A stretch of 64,000 nt of DNA from Acetobacter orleanensis (lineage in GTDB: Bacteria; Pseudomonadota; Alphaproteobacteria; Acetobacterales; Acetobacteraceae). Position 1 is the stretch's first letter, and each line of letters opens with the position of its first letter. The stretch spans positions 50,092-114,091 of the forward strand of contig NZ_LHZV01000060.1 in NCBI RefSeq assembly GCF_001581005.1, read 5' to 3'. Made by a program: the position numbers and the translations under genes. Positions 42,573 through 50,886 of this stretch are shown in pieces. The notes below the pieces were generated by a model that was given only the letters and a program-made list of their open reading frames with translations, did no database searches and was not told where the DNA came from.

Positions 42573-44159
42573 ATGCCCAAGAAGGATGCCGACGTGTTTG
42601 GTCTGAAACGTGCTGCCAGTGGCCTGTGGTCCGCTCGGCTCTCCATTCCCCGTGATAGATGGCAGGATGTCGGTCTGGCCTATGGAACGAAGTCAGGCAT
42701 CCGGCAGGAGTTCCTGAAGTCCCTCCAGACCCATGACAGGCAGGAAGCTATCAGGCGGCGTGGTCCGGCACTGGATGCCCTCCGCTCTCAGGTGAATGAG
42801 AAGCTGGCCGCCATTGGCAAACCTGCTCTTGAAGGGGACTGGAAGGTTCAGTCAGTGGTTGAGCAGGCCGTTGCTGATGCCCTGTCCGCCAAGGAAGAGA
42901 TTGAGAAGGCCAGCACTGTGCCTGTCATCACCAGAGATGCGAATGGTCAGGTGATGGAAGAGCTTCCCGCCACAGATCAGGAGCATCTGAAGAACGTGGC
43001 CACAGGGCTGGCTGAGGACGTGGCTCAGGGCCTGCCGGATGCCAAGGGGCATTTATACCTGACCACGTATATGGAGACGCTGGCAGGCACAGCAACGCCT
43101 CTTGGCCCCTTGCTGGACCGCTGGGAACTGGAGAGAGACAGAAGCGTCAGCAAGGCTTCACGAGCGATGGACACGGCTGCTTTCAATCACTTTGCTGGCT
43201 ATCTTGCCGAGCATGACAGTCAGCGGCAGGGCGGCTCAATAACAGACCCGATGAAGCATCTCAGAGCCAAAGGGCTGGAGCGTCTGGAGCCAAGGGTTCT
43301 GGGTGGCTTTACCGAGTGGCTGCTAGACAGTGCAGGTCTGACTGCCAAGACCGTGGGGAGCCGTGTCAGCCCTCTGAAGATGTTCTGGGACTGGTGTATT
43401 CGCAAGCACATTATCTCTGGTCCGAACCCGTGGGATGGTGCCACCCGTGGTCTGAAGCAGCAGGCTGCACGTCAGGGCAACGGCAAACCAAAGCGGCGCG
43501 AGTTCTCAGAAGATGAACTGCTGGCCCTCTTGCAGACTGATCCTGATGCAGGGAAACGATGGGCATGGGGGCAGGCTATCCGTGACCTGATGCCCTTGGC
43601 TCTCCTGACAGGAGCCAGAGAGAACGAACTGTGCAGCCTGACAGTGGACAAGGTTGTGCAGCTTTCGGGGGCTGAGCTGCTTGGCATTGCTGTGCTTGAA
43701 GAGGACGCAAAGACAGCCAGTTCCATCAGGCGTGTGCCTCTGCACCCTCTGGTCAGACCCATTATTGAAAGAAGGCTGGCTGCTGCCCGTGCCACAGGCG
43801 AACCAGACGCTCCCTTGTTTCCTGAGTGCAAGCCCGGAGGACCAGCCGAGAAGCGTGGTTACTATTTCTCAAAACGCTTCACAGAGTTCAGGCGGGATGT
43901 GCTGGGAGCCGAGTCTGATGGTCTGGTGACATTCCACAGCTTCAGGAAATGCTTTGGCACGTTCATGCGGAGGGCTGCTGTGGCTGGTGTGTCTGAGTGC
44001 CAGTTATCGGTTGCTCAGAAGCTGATGGGCCACAAGCCCCAGACCATCACAGAGACAACCTATATGGAAGCAGAGATGCCTTGGAAGGTCTATGAAGCGG
44101 CCATTCTGGGCATGGTGGACAAGGGGATGCCGGAGGGTGTCATAGAGGCGCTAACCTGA
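42573..44159 (+). CDS. Tyrosine recombinase/integrase of element 1
   Basis: A 528-residue site-specific integrase, likely catalysing insertion into the tRNA-Ser 3' end next to it. The N-terminal about 80 residues (GLWSARLSIPRDRWQDVGLAYG) resemble the arm-binding domain of integrases with a YxFRRRxP-like start. A core-binding domain lies near residues 180-290. The catalytic domain shows Arg349 (LTGARENELCSL), HSFR at about 455-458, GHK and Tyr497 (TETTYMEA). From about residue 175 on it is nearly identical to the integrase of element 2, while the N-terminal parts differ strongly. Confidence 0.92.
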   Translation: MPKKDADVFGLKRAASGLWSARLSIPRDRWQDVGLAYGTKSGIRQEFLKSLQTHDRQEAIRRRGPALDALRSQVNEKLAAIGKPALEGDWKVQSVVEQAVADALSAKEEIEKASTVPVITRDANGQVMEELPATDQEHLKNVATGLAEDVAQGLPDAKGHLYLTTYMETLAGTATPLGPLLDRWELERDRSVSKASRAMDTAAFNHFAGYLAEHDSQRQGGSITDPMKHLRAKGLERLEPRVLGGFTEWLLDSAGLTAKTVGSRVSPLKMFWDWCIRKHIISGPNPWDGATRGLKQQAARQGNGKPKRREFSEDELLALLQTDPDAGKRWAWGQAIRDLMPLALLTGARENELCSLTVDKVVQLSGAELLGIAVLEEDAKTASSIRRVPLHPLVRPIIERRLAAARATGEPDAPLFPECKPGGPAEKRGYYFSKRFTEFRRDVLGAESDGLVTFHSFRKCFGTFMRRAAVAGVSECQLSVAQKLMGHKPQTITETTYMEAEMPWKVYEAAILGMVDKGMPEGVIEALT

Positions 44160-44235
44160 AAGCCCACACAGGGCCTTCCTGTTCCCCTCCGGTGTCTCTG
44201 GTGCAGGGAGGGGTTGGAAGCGTCTGTGTGGGCTT
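44159..44235. terminator. Long hairpin after integrase 1
   Basis: AAGCCCACACAG pairs with CTGTGTGGGCTT around a loop of about 52 bases that is itself partly foldable. It directly follows the integrase stop and faces the convergent HNH gene. A similar hairpin follows the integrase of element 2, so it is a conserved part of the module; termination in both directions is the likely role. Confidence 0.6.
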
Positions 44236-44361
44236 CTGTGTGGGCTTCTGTGAGTCTCTGGTTCGCTATTTGAAGGCTGATTTAGCTCTCTGTGGCTTCG
44301 TTAGTTTTCAGGGGGCGGGCAATCTATCGGTTAGCGTCCTGAGAATGAGGCTGAGGAGGTT

Positions 44362-44991
44362 TCAGACACACAGATCAAGCTGCCGGATGTGACGGGAAGT
44401 GTTCAGCATTTCCATGGCTGCAATCACAGCTTCATAGTCAGAGATCAGGCGGTAGCGGCGCATTTGCTCAGCAGCTTCATGGCCAAAACGGTGCTGTTCT
44501 GCGGTGAAAATGTCGGCATCATGAGCATGGAAGTCCAGCAAACGGACCACTTCGTCAGGAGTGACTTTCAGTTCCTCTGCAATGCCGTTCGTGGTCATGC
44601 CGGTTCCTGACAGTTCCACAGCTCTGTTGAGCTTGTTCAGGATAGCGGATTGGCAGGCATGTCTGCCCTTGGCAATGCAGTCCTGTGTGTTCTCGTTAGA
44701 GCTTCCCAAGACCATGTGATCGACGTTGCAGCAGGCAGGGTTGTCGCACAGGTGGAGAATGGCGAAGGGGCGTCCGGTTCTCTGGTCAGTCGGGATGTCA
44801 CCATGTGCGGCTTCCCATGCGACCCTGTGGGCATACCGAATTTTTCCGGCATCTCTGATTGCTCCGTGTCCGGCTTTGTTGAGCTTGCCGCCCTGAAAGA
44901 CCTGACAGGGGCCTTGCAGGAAGCGAGGGCTTTTCTGGGCTTTCAATTTGCTGTCCAGTCTTTCCTCAAGTGTTTGGTGATGGTTTGTCAT
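44362..44991 (-). CDS. HNH endonuclease with C-terminal helix-turn-helix-like segment
   Basis: The 209-residue protein has a phage/homing-type HNH motif in the middle: YAHRVAWEAAHGDIP, then LHLCDNPACCNVDHMVLG with Cys/His metal-site residues, and SSNENTQDCIAKGRHA, typical of HNH_3-like nucleases. After it, MTTNGIAEELKVTPDEVVRL looks like a helix-turn-helix. It would nick or cut DNA; whether it acts in mobility or as element-borne defence is unknown. Element 2 carries an unrelated-looking gene in the same place and orientation. Confidence 0.82.
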   Translation of the reverse strand: MTNHHQTLEERLDSKLKAQKSPRFLQGPCQVFQGGKLNKAGHGAIRDAGKIRYAHRVAWEAAHGDIPTDQRTGRPFAILHLCDNPACCNVDHMVLGSSNENTQDCIAKGRHACQSAILNKLNRAVELSGTGMTTNGIAEELKVTPDEVVRLLDFHAHDADIFTAEQHRFGHEAAEQMRRYRLISDYEAVIAAMEMLNTSRHIRQLDLCV

Positions 44992-45283
44992 GAGATTGAT
45001 CCTTTTGAGTTATTGGAGAGGTTGGCATTCGGCTGCCGGGGGCTGGTAGAAGGGACTTCCTTCTTTCACATGCTCAATCTTCATCCTTCTTCTTTGGTCA
45101 GGATGCAGGCTCTCAGCAGTGCTGAGGTTCGGACCACAGAGATGAGATTGGGAATGGAATATGATTTATGCTTCCTCCCTTGTGAGAGAGGCAGAAGGCA
45201 GCTTGCCGGACCTTGCTAGTTAACCGCTGTGCTGCGGATCGTAGCAGTATACCGGCAGTGGGCCTTTAGGCTCTTTCCCCACC

Positions 45284-45345
45284 GGGTAGATTATTCTAGC
45301 CTTTTTCTCATAAAGTCGAGAATATACCTTCAAGGTTGCTATTTC
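45284..45345 (+). repeat. 62-base interspersed repeat, copy 1
   Basis: Shares with copies at 45467-45529 and 45617-45679 the core TCTAGCC, TTTTC, AAAGTCGAGAATATACCTT and AAGGTTGCTA. It ends with an inverted repeat ACCTT-C-AAGGT. Confidence 0.75.
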
Positions 45346-45466
45346 AGGATTGGGATGAAAATGCTTCTTCTGAAGATGGTTCTGACCACCTCTGAAAGCC
45401 TTCTCGTGTCCGCAGTCTGGTCAGGATGTGACCTCATGGGCGGCTGGCTCTTCAGGTCTCTATCAC

Positions 45467-45529
45467 AGGGTAAGTCATTCTAGCCATTTTCCAAGAAGGT
45501 CGAGAACATAACTGCAAGGTTGCTATTCT
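45467..45529 (+). repeat. 62-base interspersed repeat, copy 2
   Basis: Begins ACAGGGTAAGTCATTCTAGC and continues CATTTTCCAAGAAGGTCGAG, then AACATAACTGCAAGGTTGCT. It is the most diverged copy, with the terminal inverted repeat weakened. Spacer to copy 1 is about 120 bases. Confidence 0.75.
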
Positions 45530-45616
45530 CAGCACATGCCTCTTTCATGGTGGATATGAAGCCACCGGACAGCGTCCCTGAAGTGTCCATTCAGCAGCTT
45601 GCTTTCTGGTTTTATA

Positions 45617-45679
45617 TCACAGGGCAATCGTTTCTAGCCATTTTCCCATAAAGTCGAGAATATACCTTAAAGGTTGCTA
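45617..45679 (+). repeat. 62-base interspersed repeat, copy 3
   Basis: Begins TCACAGGGCAATCGTTTCTA and ends ACCTTAAAGGTTGCTAAA, with the inverted repeat ACCTT-A-AAGGT intact. Spacer to copy 2 is about 90 bases. Spacers are unlike each other and too long and few for a CRISPR array. Confidence 0.75.
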
Positions 45680-46074
45680 AATAGAAGAGGTCCGAATGCA
45701 CGGGCAACATAGAAGTCTATTTGCAAGCCATTCCGGCACAGACAAGGACACTGGACGGCACCCTCCAGACCCTCAAACGCCACTGGCGTGGCTCTCAGAA
45801 GCCCACCAGTGCCTGCCTGCTCATATAGGCCCGGGACTACCACAGAAAAGGCATACTGGTCTCTGTGGGCTTCTGTGAGGCTCTCCGTAAGCATTCAAGG
45901 GACCGGAAGGGACCGTGCTGGGCTGCAAGGAAACTTCAAGGCAACCTCCAACACCACCAGCAGCGGGGTTTAGTCCCCATCTTTGAAGTCAGACCGTGGG
46001 CCATGAAATGAAATGCAGGGACCGGGTTGGGCCGAAAGGGACCCAATCGCTTCTGGCATGGTTCCAATCCAGAC

Positions 46075-46193
46075 TGTTCCAATGGGGCTTGGTCTATCGG
46101 AACAATGGCACTGGAACACTTTTCTGTTCCACATGGGTTGACTTGCTGTGTTTTGGAACGGCATATGATCCGGGTCTAAACCCTAATGGAACA
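46075..46193 (+). promoter_or_regulatory. GGAACA/TGTTCC box cluster upstream of serine recombinase 1
   Basis: Six boxes lie in 120 bases: TGTTCC at 46075 and 46125, GGAACA at 46099, 46113 and 46188, and GGAACG at 46155. A TTGACT (46138-46143) that could be a -35 element sits among them. An equivalent cluster precedes the recombinase of element 2. I infer operator or recombination (res) sites bound by the recombinase or a repressor. Confidence 0.55.
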
Positions 46194-46201
46194 CAAGCGC
46201 C

Positions 46202-46765
46202 ATGAAGATCGGCTATGCCAGAACCAGCACCACGGAACAGATTGCCGGATTGGAAGCGCAGGTCAGAGACTTGAAAGCTGCCGGGTGCGAGAGGGTGTTG
46301 CAGGAACAGGTGAGCGGAGCCACCACAGACAGGCCCCTGCTTGCCGCTGCACTGGATCAGATGCGGGCTGGGGATACTCTGGTGGTCATGAAGCCGGACA
46401 GGCTTGCACGGTCCACAGCGGACCTTCTGGGCTATGTGGAGACGGTAAAGGCCAAGGGCTGTCACCTGATTGTCCAGAGCATGGGCGGACAGACACTGGA
46501 CACCAGCAATTCGACCAGCAAGCTGATGCTGACCATGTTGGCCGCTGTGGCAGAGTTTGAACGTGACCTGATGAAAGAGCGTCAGGCGGAGGGCATCGCC
46601 AAAGCCAAGGCTGAGGGGAAGTATCAGGGCAGGAAGCCCACGGCCCGCACTCAGGCCAGTGAGGTCCACAAGTTGCACCAGCAGGGCGTCAGGCCAACGG
46701 AGATTGCCAAGAGGCTGGGCATAGGCCGGACAAGTGTTTACCGCTGCCTTTGTCTGGTGAACTGA
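46202..46765 (+). CDS. Small serine recombinase (resolvase/invertase family), element 1
   Basis: A 187-residue recombinase. Catalytic Ser9 lies in GYARTSTTEQ. The conserved LDQMRAGDTLVVMKPDRLAR carries the active-site Arg residues, followed by DTSNSTSKLMLTMLAAVAEFERD and the E-helix with KERQAEGIAKAKAEGKYQGR. The C-terminal helix-turn-helix is GVRPTEIAKRLGIGRTSVYR. It lies beside the right att copy of element 1. It may resolve cointegrates, invert a segment or regulate; the box cluster upstream could be its binding site. Confidence 0.92.
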   Translation: MKIGYARTSTTEQIAGLEAQVRDLKAAGCERVLQEQVSGATTDRPLLAAALDQMRAGDTLVVMKPDRLARSTADLLGYVETVKAKGCHLIVQSMGGQTLDTSNSTSKLMLTMLAAVAEFERDLMKERQAEGIAKAKAEGKYQGRKPTARTQASEVHKLHQQGVRPTEIAKRLGIGRTSVYRCLCLVN

Positions 46766-46960
46766 AAGCCTCAGATTTTCGTTGCATTACGGAGTGTTCA
46801 TCTTTGAAGAAGGAAAACGGACGGTCTTGCCTTGTCTGCTGTGGGCTGTCTGGTTACTTTGTGGCTCCTGACTACTTGCTGGTGCTACCGAGCTGGTGGT
46901 GAGTGCGTCGGTAGTTGTTTTTTGATGGTATTCTGCGGTTTTTCGTCAATTCACGAAAAG

Positions 46961-46977
46961 TCCCTGTCTCTCCGCCA
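46961..46977 (+). repeat. Attachment site copy 2 (junction of elements 1 and 2)
   Basis: TCCCTGTCTCTCCGCCA, identical to the 3' end of tRNA-Ser. About 20 bases to its left is TTCTGCGGT; the same word precedes copy 3 at a similar distance, so it may be an integrase arm site. Confidence 0.88.
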
Positions 46978-47074
46978 TGATGCGGTTTTCCCTGAAAAAA
47001 CAAGCACTTACGCCAATCTGTCACGACATGATTGTATTGTGCAGTTACATGCTCAGCGTTACATATCGACAGGT

Positions 47075-48691
47075 ATGGACGACATGAACAACATATTCCG
47101 GCGGGCAGGTGCTCAGACATGGAGTGTCCGGTTTCATATCCCACGGGACCGGCGCTCTGACGTAGGCGAGGCATACGGAACAAAGGGTGGGCACAAGGCC
47201 GATGTGGTGAGAACTCTGAGCACCACAGACCGTAGAGAAGCGATGGGCAGGCGTCCAAAGGCTCTTGAGAAGATCCGTTCAGAGATTGACGCAAAACTTC
47301 AGGCAATCGGTCTTGCACCCCTTGATGGTGGCTGGGAGCCTGACTGGGCTTTTACATGGGATGATGAAGAGAAAGCTGTAGCAGGAGGGCTTGAGGCTCG
47401 GAGGGAGCTTGTCATGGCCTCAGACCGGGAAGATGAGGCTGAAGAGTTTCCCGTAGTAGACTCTGACGGACGCATTCGCACTACGACAATGCGCACAAGC
47501 CCCCGTGACAGGAAGGAAAGTCAGCTACGTGACCTCATAGCGGAACAGTTGGGTGACCTCAGGGACGCAGGCAAACCTGTGGGGCCATATTATGACCGTT
47601 TCGTCGCTGTTGCCTTTGGTGAAGAGATGCCTCTTGGCCCCTTGCTGGATCGCTGGGAACAGGAGAGAGACAGGAGCGTCAGCAAGGCTTCACGGGCGAT
47701 GGATAAGGCTGCCCTCAACCATTTTGCTAGTTATCTTGCAGAGCATGACAGCCAGTGGCAGGGCAGTTCGATAACAGACCCGATGAAGCATCTCAGAGCC
47801 AAAGGGCTGGAGCGTCTGGAGCCAAGGGTTCTGGGTGGCTTTACGGAGTGGTTGCTGGACAGTGCAGGTCTGACTGCCAAGACCGTGGGGAGCCGTGTCA
47901 GCCCTCTGAAGATGTTCTGGGACTGGTGCATTCGCAAGCACATTATCTCTGGTCCGAACCCGTGGGATGGTGCCACCCGTGGTCTGAAGCAGCAGGCTGC
48001 ACGTCAGGGCAACGGCAAACCAAAGCGGCGTGAGTTCTCAGAAGATGAACTGCTGGCCCTCTTGCAGGCTGATCCGGATGCAGGGAAACGATGGGCATGG
48101 GGGCAGGTTATCCGTGACCTGATGCCCTTGGCTCTCCTGACAGGAGCCCGAGAGAACGAACTGTGCAGCCTGACAGTGGACAAGGTCGTGCAGCTTTCCG
48201 GGGCTGAGTTGCTGGGCATTGCTGTGCTTGAAGAGGACGCAAAGACAGCCAGTTCCATCAGGCGTGTGCCTCTGCACCCTCTGGTCAGACCCATCATTGA
48301 AAGAAGGCTGGCTGCTGCCATAGCCACAGGTGAGCCAGACGCTCCCTTGTTTCCTGAGTGCAAGCCCGGAGGGCCAGCCGAGAAGCGTGGTTACTATTTC
48401 TCAAAACGCTTCACAGAGTTCAGGCGGGATGTGCTGGGGGCTGGGTCTGATGGTCTGGTGACATTCCATAGCTTCAGGAAATGCTTTGGCACGTTCATGC
48501 GGAGGGCTGCTGTGGCTGGTGTGTCTGAGTGCCAGTTATCGGTCGCTCAGAAGCTGATGGGCCACAAGCCCCAGACCATCACAGAGACAGCCTACATGGA
48601 GGCAGATATGCCTTGGAAGGTCTATGAAGCGGCCATTCTGGGCATGGTGGACAAGGGAATGCCGGGTTCTCTTGTGGCAAAGCTGGGATAG
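47075..48691 (+). CDS. Tyrosine recombinase/integrase of element 2
   Basis: A 538-residue integrase. The N-terminal region (RRAGAQTWSVRFHIPRDRRS onward) differs from integrase 1 and includes an acidic stretch (SDREDEAEEFPVVDSDG). From MPLGPLLDRWEQERDRSVSK to the C-terminus it is nearly identical to integrase 1. The catalytic set is complete: LTGARENELCSL, HSFRKCF, GHK and the Tyr in TETAYMEAD. Start 47075 is chosen; an open frame continues upstream through the att site but cannot be part of the unintegrated gene. Confidence 0.92.
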   Translation: MDDMNNIFRRAGAQTWSVRFHIPRDRRSDVGEAYGTKGGHKADVVRTLSTTDRREAMGRRPKALEKIRSEIDAKLQAIGLAPLDGGWEPDWAFTWDDEEKAVAGGLEARRELVMASDREDEAEEFPVVDSDGRIRTTTMRTSPRDRKESQLRDLIAEQLGDLRDAGKPVGPYYDRFVAVAFGEEMPLGPLLDRWEQERDRSVSKASRAMDKAALNHFASYLAEHDSQWQGSSITDPMKHLRAKGLERLEPRVLGGFTEWLLDSAGLTAKTVGSRVSPLKMFWDWCIRKHIISGPNPWDGATRGLKQQAARQGNGKPKRREFSEDELLALLQADPDAGKRWAWGQVIRDLMPLALLTGARENELCSLTVDKVVQLSGAELLGIAVLEEDAKTASSIRRVPLHPLVRPIIERRLAAAIATGEPDAPLFPECKPGGPAEKRGYYFSKRFTEFRRDVLGAGSDGLVTFHSFRKCFGTFMRRAAVAGVSECQLSVAQKLMGHKPQTITETAYMEADMPWKVYEAAILGMVDKGMPGSLVAKLG

Positions 48692-48720
48692 AGGCAGGCA
48701 GGCGCTGGGCCTTTAGCAAA

Positions 48721-48798
48721 AAAGCCCACACATGGCTTTCCTGCTCCCCTCCGGGTTCTCTGGCCGGGGGAATGGTGGAAAGTGTCTGTGTGGGCTTT
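48721..48798. terminator. Long hairpin after integrase 2
   Basis: AAAGCCCACACA pairs with TGTGTGGGCTTT around about 54 bases. It is the counterpart of the hairpin after integrase 1, with the same stem but a diverged loop, and sits between convergent genes. Confidence 0.6.
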
Positions 48799-48816
48799 CT
48801 GTAGGCTATCAGGGCT

Positions 48817-49329
48817 TTATTGGTTAGTCTGACGCTCAAGACATGACTGCATCTTGGTCTGACGTGCAGCCACAGCCTTTTGCCAGTCAATCGTGAAGGT
48901 CTCTTCAATGGCTGGCACAAGCACTTCCAGATTGTCCCGCGTGAGGTTGAAGGCGTTGCGGTCCTTGAAGCGGATGCGCCTCCCTCCGTGCGTTTCCCCG
49001 ACAAGGAAGCGGGCAGCGGTGACAAGATCACTTGGGTTGGTGCTGTGCTTCCATGCTTTGGCTTTTCTCCCACCAATCTGGATTTTCACCTGACCAGAGC
49101 CATTATCGATAACATGTAGTCGTGTGCCATTGTCTGTGAAAATCATCAGGTCAGGAAGGTCCGTTTTGCTGACCCGGAGGTGCCTGCCTGTGCCGTGGCG
49201 TCCTGTCAGGGCAATTAGTGCGGTTCCATTGTCCATGTGGGTGATTGGACTGGCTTTCCGGGGCGTCCGAGGGCCTTGGGGCTTTCCGGCATCTGAGCGT
49301 TTCTTGCGGGTGTTCTGGGGTGCGTTCAT
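48817..49329 (-). CDS. Unrecognised protein of element 2 (phage/homing-type DNA-binding style)
   Basis: A 170-residue basic protein. The N-terminus (NTRKKRSDAGKPQGPRTPRK) is Lys/Arg/Pro-rich. Two beta-rich segments follow (TALIALTGRHGTGRHLRVSK; RLHVIDNGSGQVKIQIGGRK), then ARFLVGETHGGRRIRFKDRN with NAFNLTRDNLEVL. The last motif resembles the end of AP2/HNH homing-type proteins, but no HNH metal site is visible. Start 49329 has GGAG upstream; a further in-frame ATG at 49368 exists. It takes the place of the HNH gene of element 1. Confidence 0.65.
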   Translation of the reverse strand: MNAPQNTRKKRSDAGKPQGPRTPRKASPITHMDNGTALIALTGRHGTGRHLRVSKTDLPDLMIFTDNGTRLHVIDNGSGQVKIQIGGRKAKAWKHSTNPSDLVTAARFLVGETHGGRRIRFKDRNAFNLTRDNLEVLVPAIEETFTIDWQKAVAARQTKMQSCLERQTNQ

Positions 49330-50229
49330 CTGAGGTGTCTCCTTCATTGTGAGGATGAGTAGAGACACAGGGCGCTCCTATAGGAGTCCTTAAAGGATAG
49401 TCCTTATTGTTATCCCTTATAAAAGAAGGTTAGGAGTCTTTAGGGAGCCTTTAAGGAACTCTATAGGAGGCCCCATCTATCTATTCATCTATCTGTATGC
49501 TGCATTTTTGCATGACATGAGTTTCAGGGCTTCCAAGTGCTTGTTTTCTCTCGCCTTTGCTCAAGAGAAAGAGACACAGGGAAGTATTGTCTTGATTGTC
49601 TTCCTTCAAATGGTCTGGAAGGGACGCAGGACAGCCAAGAGGAAACCAACCTCACAGGAGAGAGTCACAGAGTCCCGTAGAAGCCGGTCTGCCTCTTGTC
49701 TGGCACCCTTGTAGCAGGGGAGCGCTTGATGCCTCTCTACGGGCAAATGCGAGGCTATTGGAGAGGGGAGGTGCCAAAAGGCTCTCTGGGAGTTTTCGTC
49801 TAATTTTCACAGTGCGAGAACTGCTGACAAGGCTCGAACAACAGCAACAGCGATTGGGTTTAACCTCTGTCTCGAAGTCGAAAAATGGCTGAAGACTGGG
49901 ATTGGTGGCCCGTTTGGAGTCCCTGTTGAGACCGGGCTCTGGCCTCACTCGCCTTGGTGCATTCCTTGCGAGAGGGTGTTCCGGTGCCTTTCGAACATGA
50001 ACTAGATGTAACCTGAAGCTGAGTGCCTTTGGATAACAAAGAACCGACACGCAGGCAGAATGCCTCTCCATGCCCTGAGAGAGTCATAGCAGCCCGTAGA
50101 GGTCTGTCTGTCCTGTTTCAGCTAACTGACAGCCATGAACGCTGAGAGCCTTCTGTGCGGGCTCTGTGAGGCTTTTGGGAAGCATCTGTCGCTGTGCTTG
50201 TGGAGCATTGGGGTATACCCTTGGGTGAT
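49330..50229. other. Mostly non-coding part of element 2
   Basis: About 900 bases without a gene I can support. It contains a near-perfect inverted repeat (49378-49466) and scattered TCT/CCTT-rich words. A 139-codon minus-strand frame at 49652-50071 is Ser/Cys/Arg-rich and unlike a protein family. Confidence 0.5.
49378..49466. repeat. AT-rich inverted repeat upstream of the element 2 cargo gene
   Basis: CTATAGGAGTCCTTAAAGG at 49378-49396 faces CCTTTAAGGAACTCTATAG at 49448-49466; the arms match except for small shifts in the middle. TAGGAGTC-T-TTA also occurs as a direct repeat inside (49381 and 49431). It lies about 50 bases upstream of the minus-strand gene start and may be an operator. Confidence 0.6.
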
Positions 50230-50318
50230 GGAACATTGCTGGGAGATTTTACGGAACATTTGGGTTGACTTTCGATTTGTGTTCCATGAAGACGGGAATG
50301 TCTAAAGCCTAATGTTCC
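50230..50318 (+). promoter_or_regulatory. GGAACA/TGTTCC box cluster upstream of serine recombinase 2
   Basis: GGAACA at 50230 and 50253 and TGTTCC at 50280 and 50313 surround TTGACT at 50265-50270. The arrangement parallels the cluster in element 1, including the shared GGGTTGACTT. Confidence 0.55.
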
Positions 50319-50340
50319 ACTTCAGCAGGACACCCAAGCA

Positions 50341-50886
50341 ATGCGTTACGGATATGCCCGCGTCTCAACGATAGACCAGAACACGGATGCCCAAGTGCAG
50401 GCCCTGAAAGCTGCTGGGTGTGATGAGGTCAGGGCAGAGCAAAAGACGGGCACCAAGATGGAAGGGCGGGATGAACTGACAACCCTCCTTCAATTCATGC
50501 GCGAGGGGGATATGCTGGTCGTGACGCGGATAGACCGACTTGCCCGTTCGGTTGCTGATCTTCAGAAAATTGTTGGCATGCTAAAGAGCAAAGGCGTTGC
50601 GCTGCAATGCACAGAACAGCCCGTAGACACGTCAACAGCGGCGGGAAAAGCCTTTCTGGATATGCTGGGAGTGTTCGCTGAGTTTGAAACCAACCTACGG
50701 AAAGAACGCCAGCTTGAAGGAATAGCGCTTGCAAAAGCGAAAGGTGTCTACAAAGGCCGCAAGCCAAAGGTTGACCGTGAAGAGGTGAAGAAACTGAAGG
50801 CGGAGGGGCTGGGTGCAACAGCTATTGCTCGTCAGCTTGGCATCACACGCCAGCACGTTAACAGATGTCTCCGCGCTGTGTCTTGA
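50341..50886 (+). CDS. Small serine recombinase (resolvase/invertase family), element 2
   Basis: A 181-residue protein with Ser9 in GYARVSTIDQN, LLQFMREGDMLVVTRIDRLA, DTSTAAGKAFLDMLGVFAEFE and LRKERQLEGIALAKAKGVYKG, then a C-terminal helix-turn-helix (GLGATAIARQLGITRQHVNR). It is clearly diverged from the recombinase of element 1 but sits in the same place beside the right att copy. Confidence 0.93.
   Translation: MRYGYARVSTIDQNTDAQVQALKAAGCDEVRAEQKTGTKMEGRDELTTLLQFMREGDMLVVTRIDRLARSVADLQKIVGMLKSKGVALQCTEQPVDTSTAAGKAFLDMLGVFAEFETNLRKERQLEGIALAKAKGVYKGRKPKVDREEVKKLKAEGLGATAIARQLGITRQHVNRCLRAVS

Larger units (their letters stand above)
44992..46074. other. Mostly non-coding part of element 1
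   Basis: About 1.1 kb without a convincing gene. It holds three imperfect 62-base repeats (listed separately). Short open frames cross the repeats but show no protein-like conservation, so I leave them out. Confidence 0.5.
42481..46977 (+). mobile_element. Tandem integrative element 1 (about 4.5 kb)
   Basis: Bounded by two exact 17-base copies of the tRNA-Ser 3' end. Contents in order: tyrosine integrase (plus), a conserved hairpin, an HNH endonuclease gene (minus), about 1.2 kb with three 62-base repeats, and a small serine recombinase (plus). No replication, conjugation or phage structural gene is visible. The same order is repeated in element 2 directly to the right. Confidence 0.82.

Noticed and set aside
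45229..45483. 84-codon plus-strand frame crossing repeats 1 and 2
   Set aside because: Part of its coding sequence is the repeat itself and the rest has no protein-like pattern.
45284..45679. Possible CRISPR array
   Set aside because: Only three imperfect 62-base repeats with unequal 90-120 base spacers, and no cas genes in the window.
46832..47074. Longer start for integrase 2
   Set aside because: The extension runs through the att site and into element 1 sequence, so it cannot belong to the element's own gene; similarity to integrases starts after 47075.
49652..50071. 139-codon minus-strand frame in element 2
   Set aside because: Composition is Ser/Cys/Arg-rich with no domain, and there is no good ribosome binding site; probably chance in GC-rich DNA.
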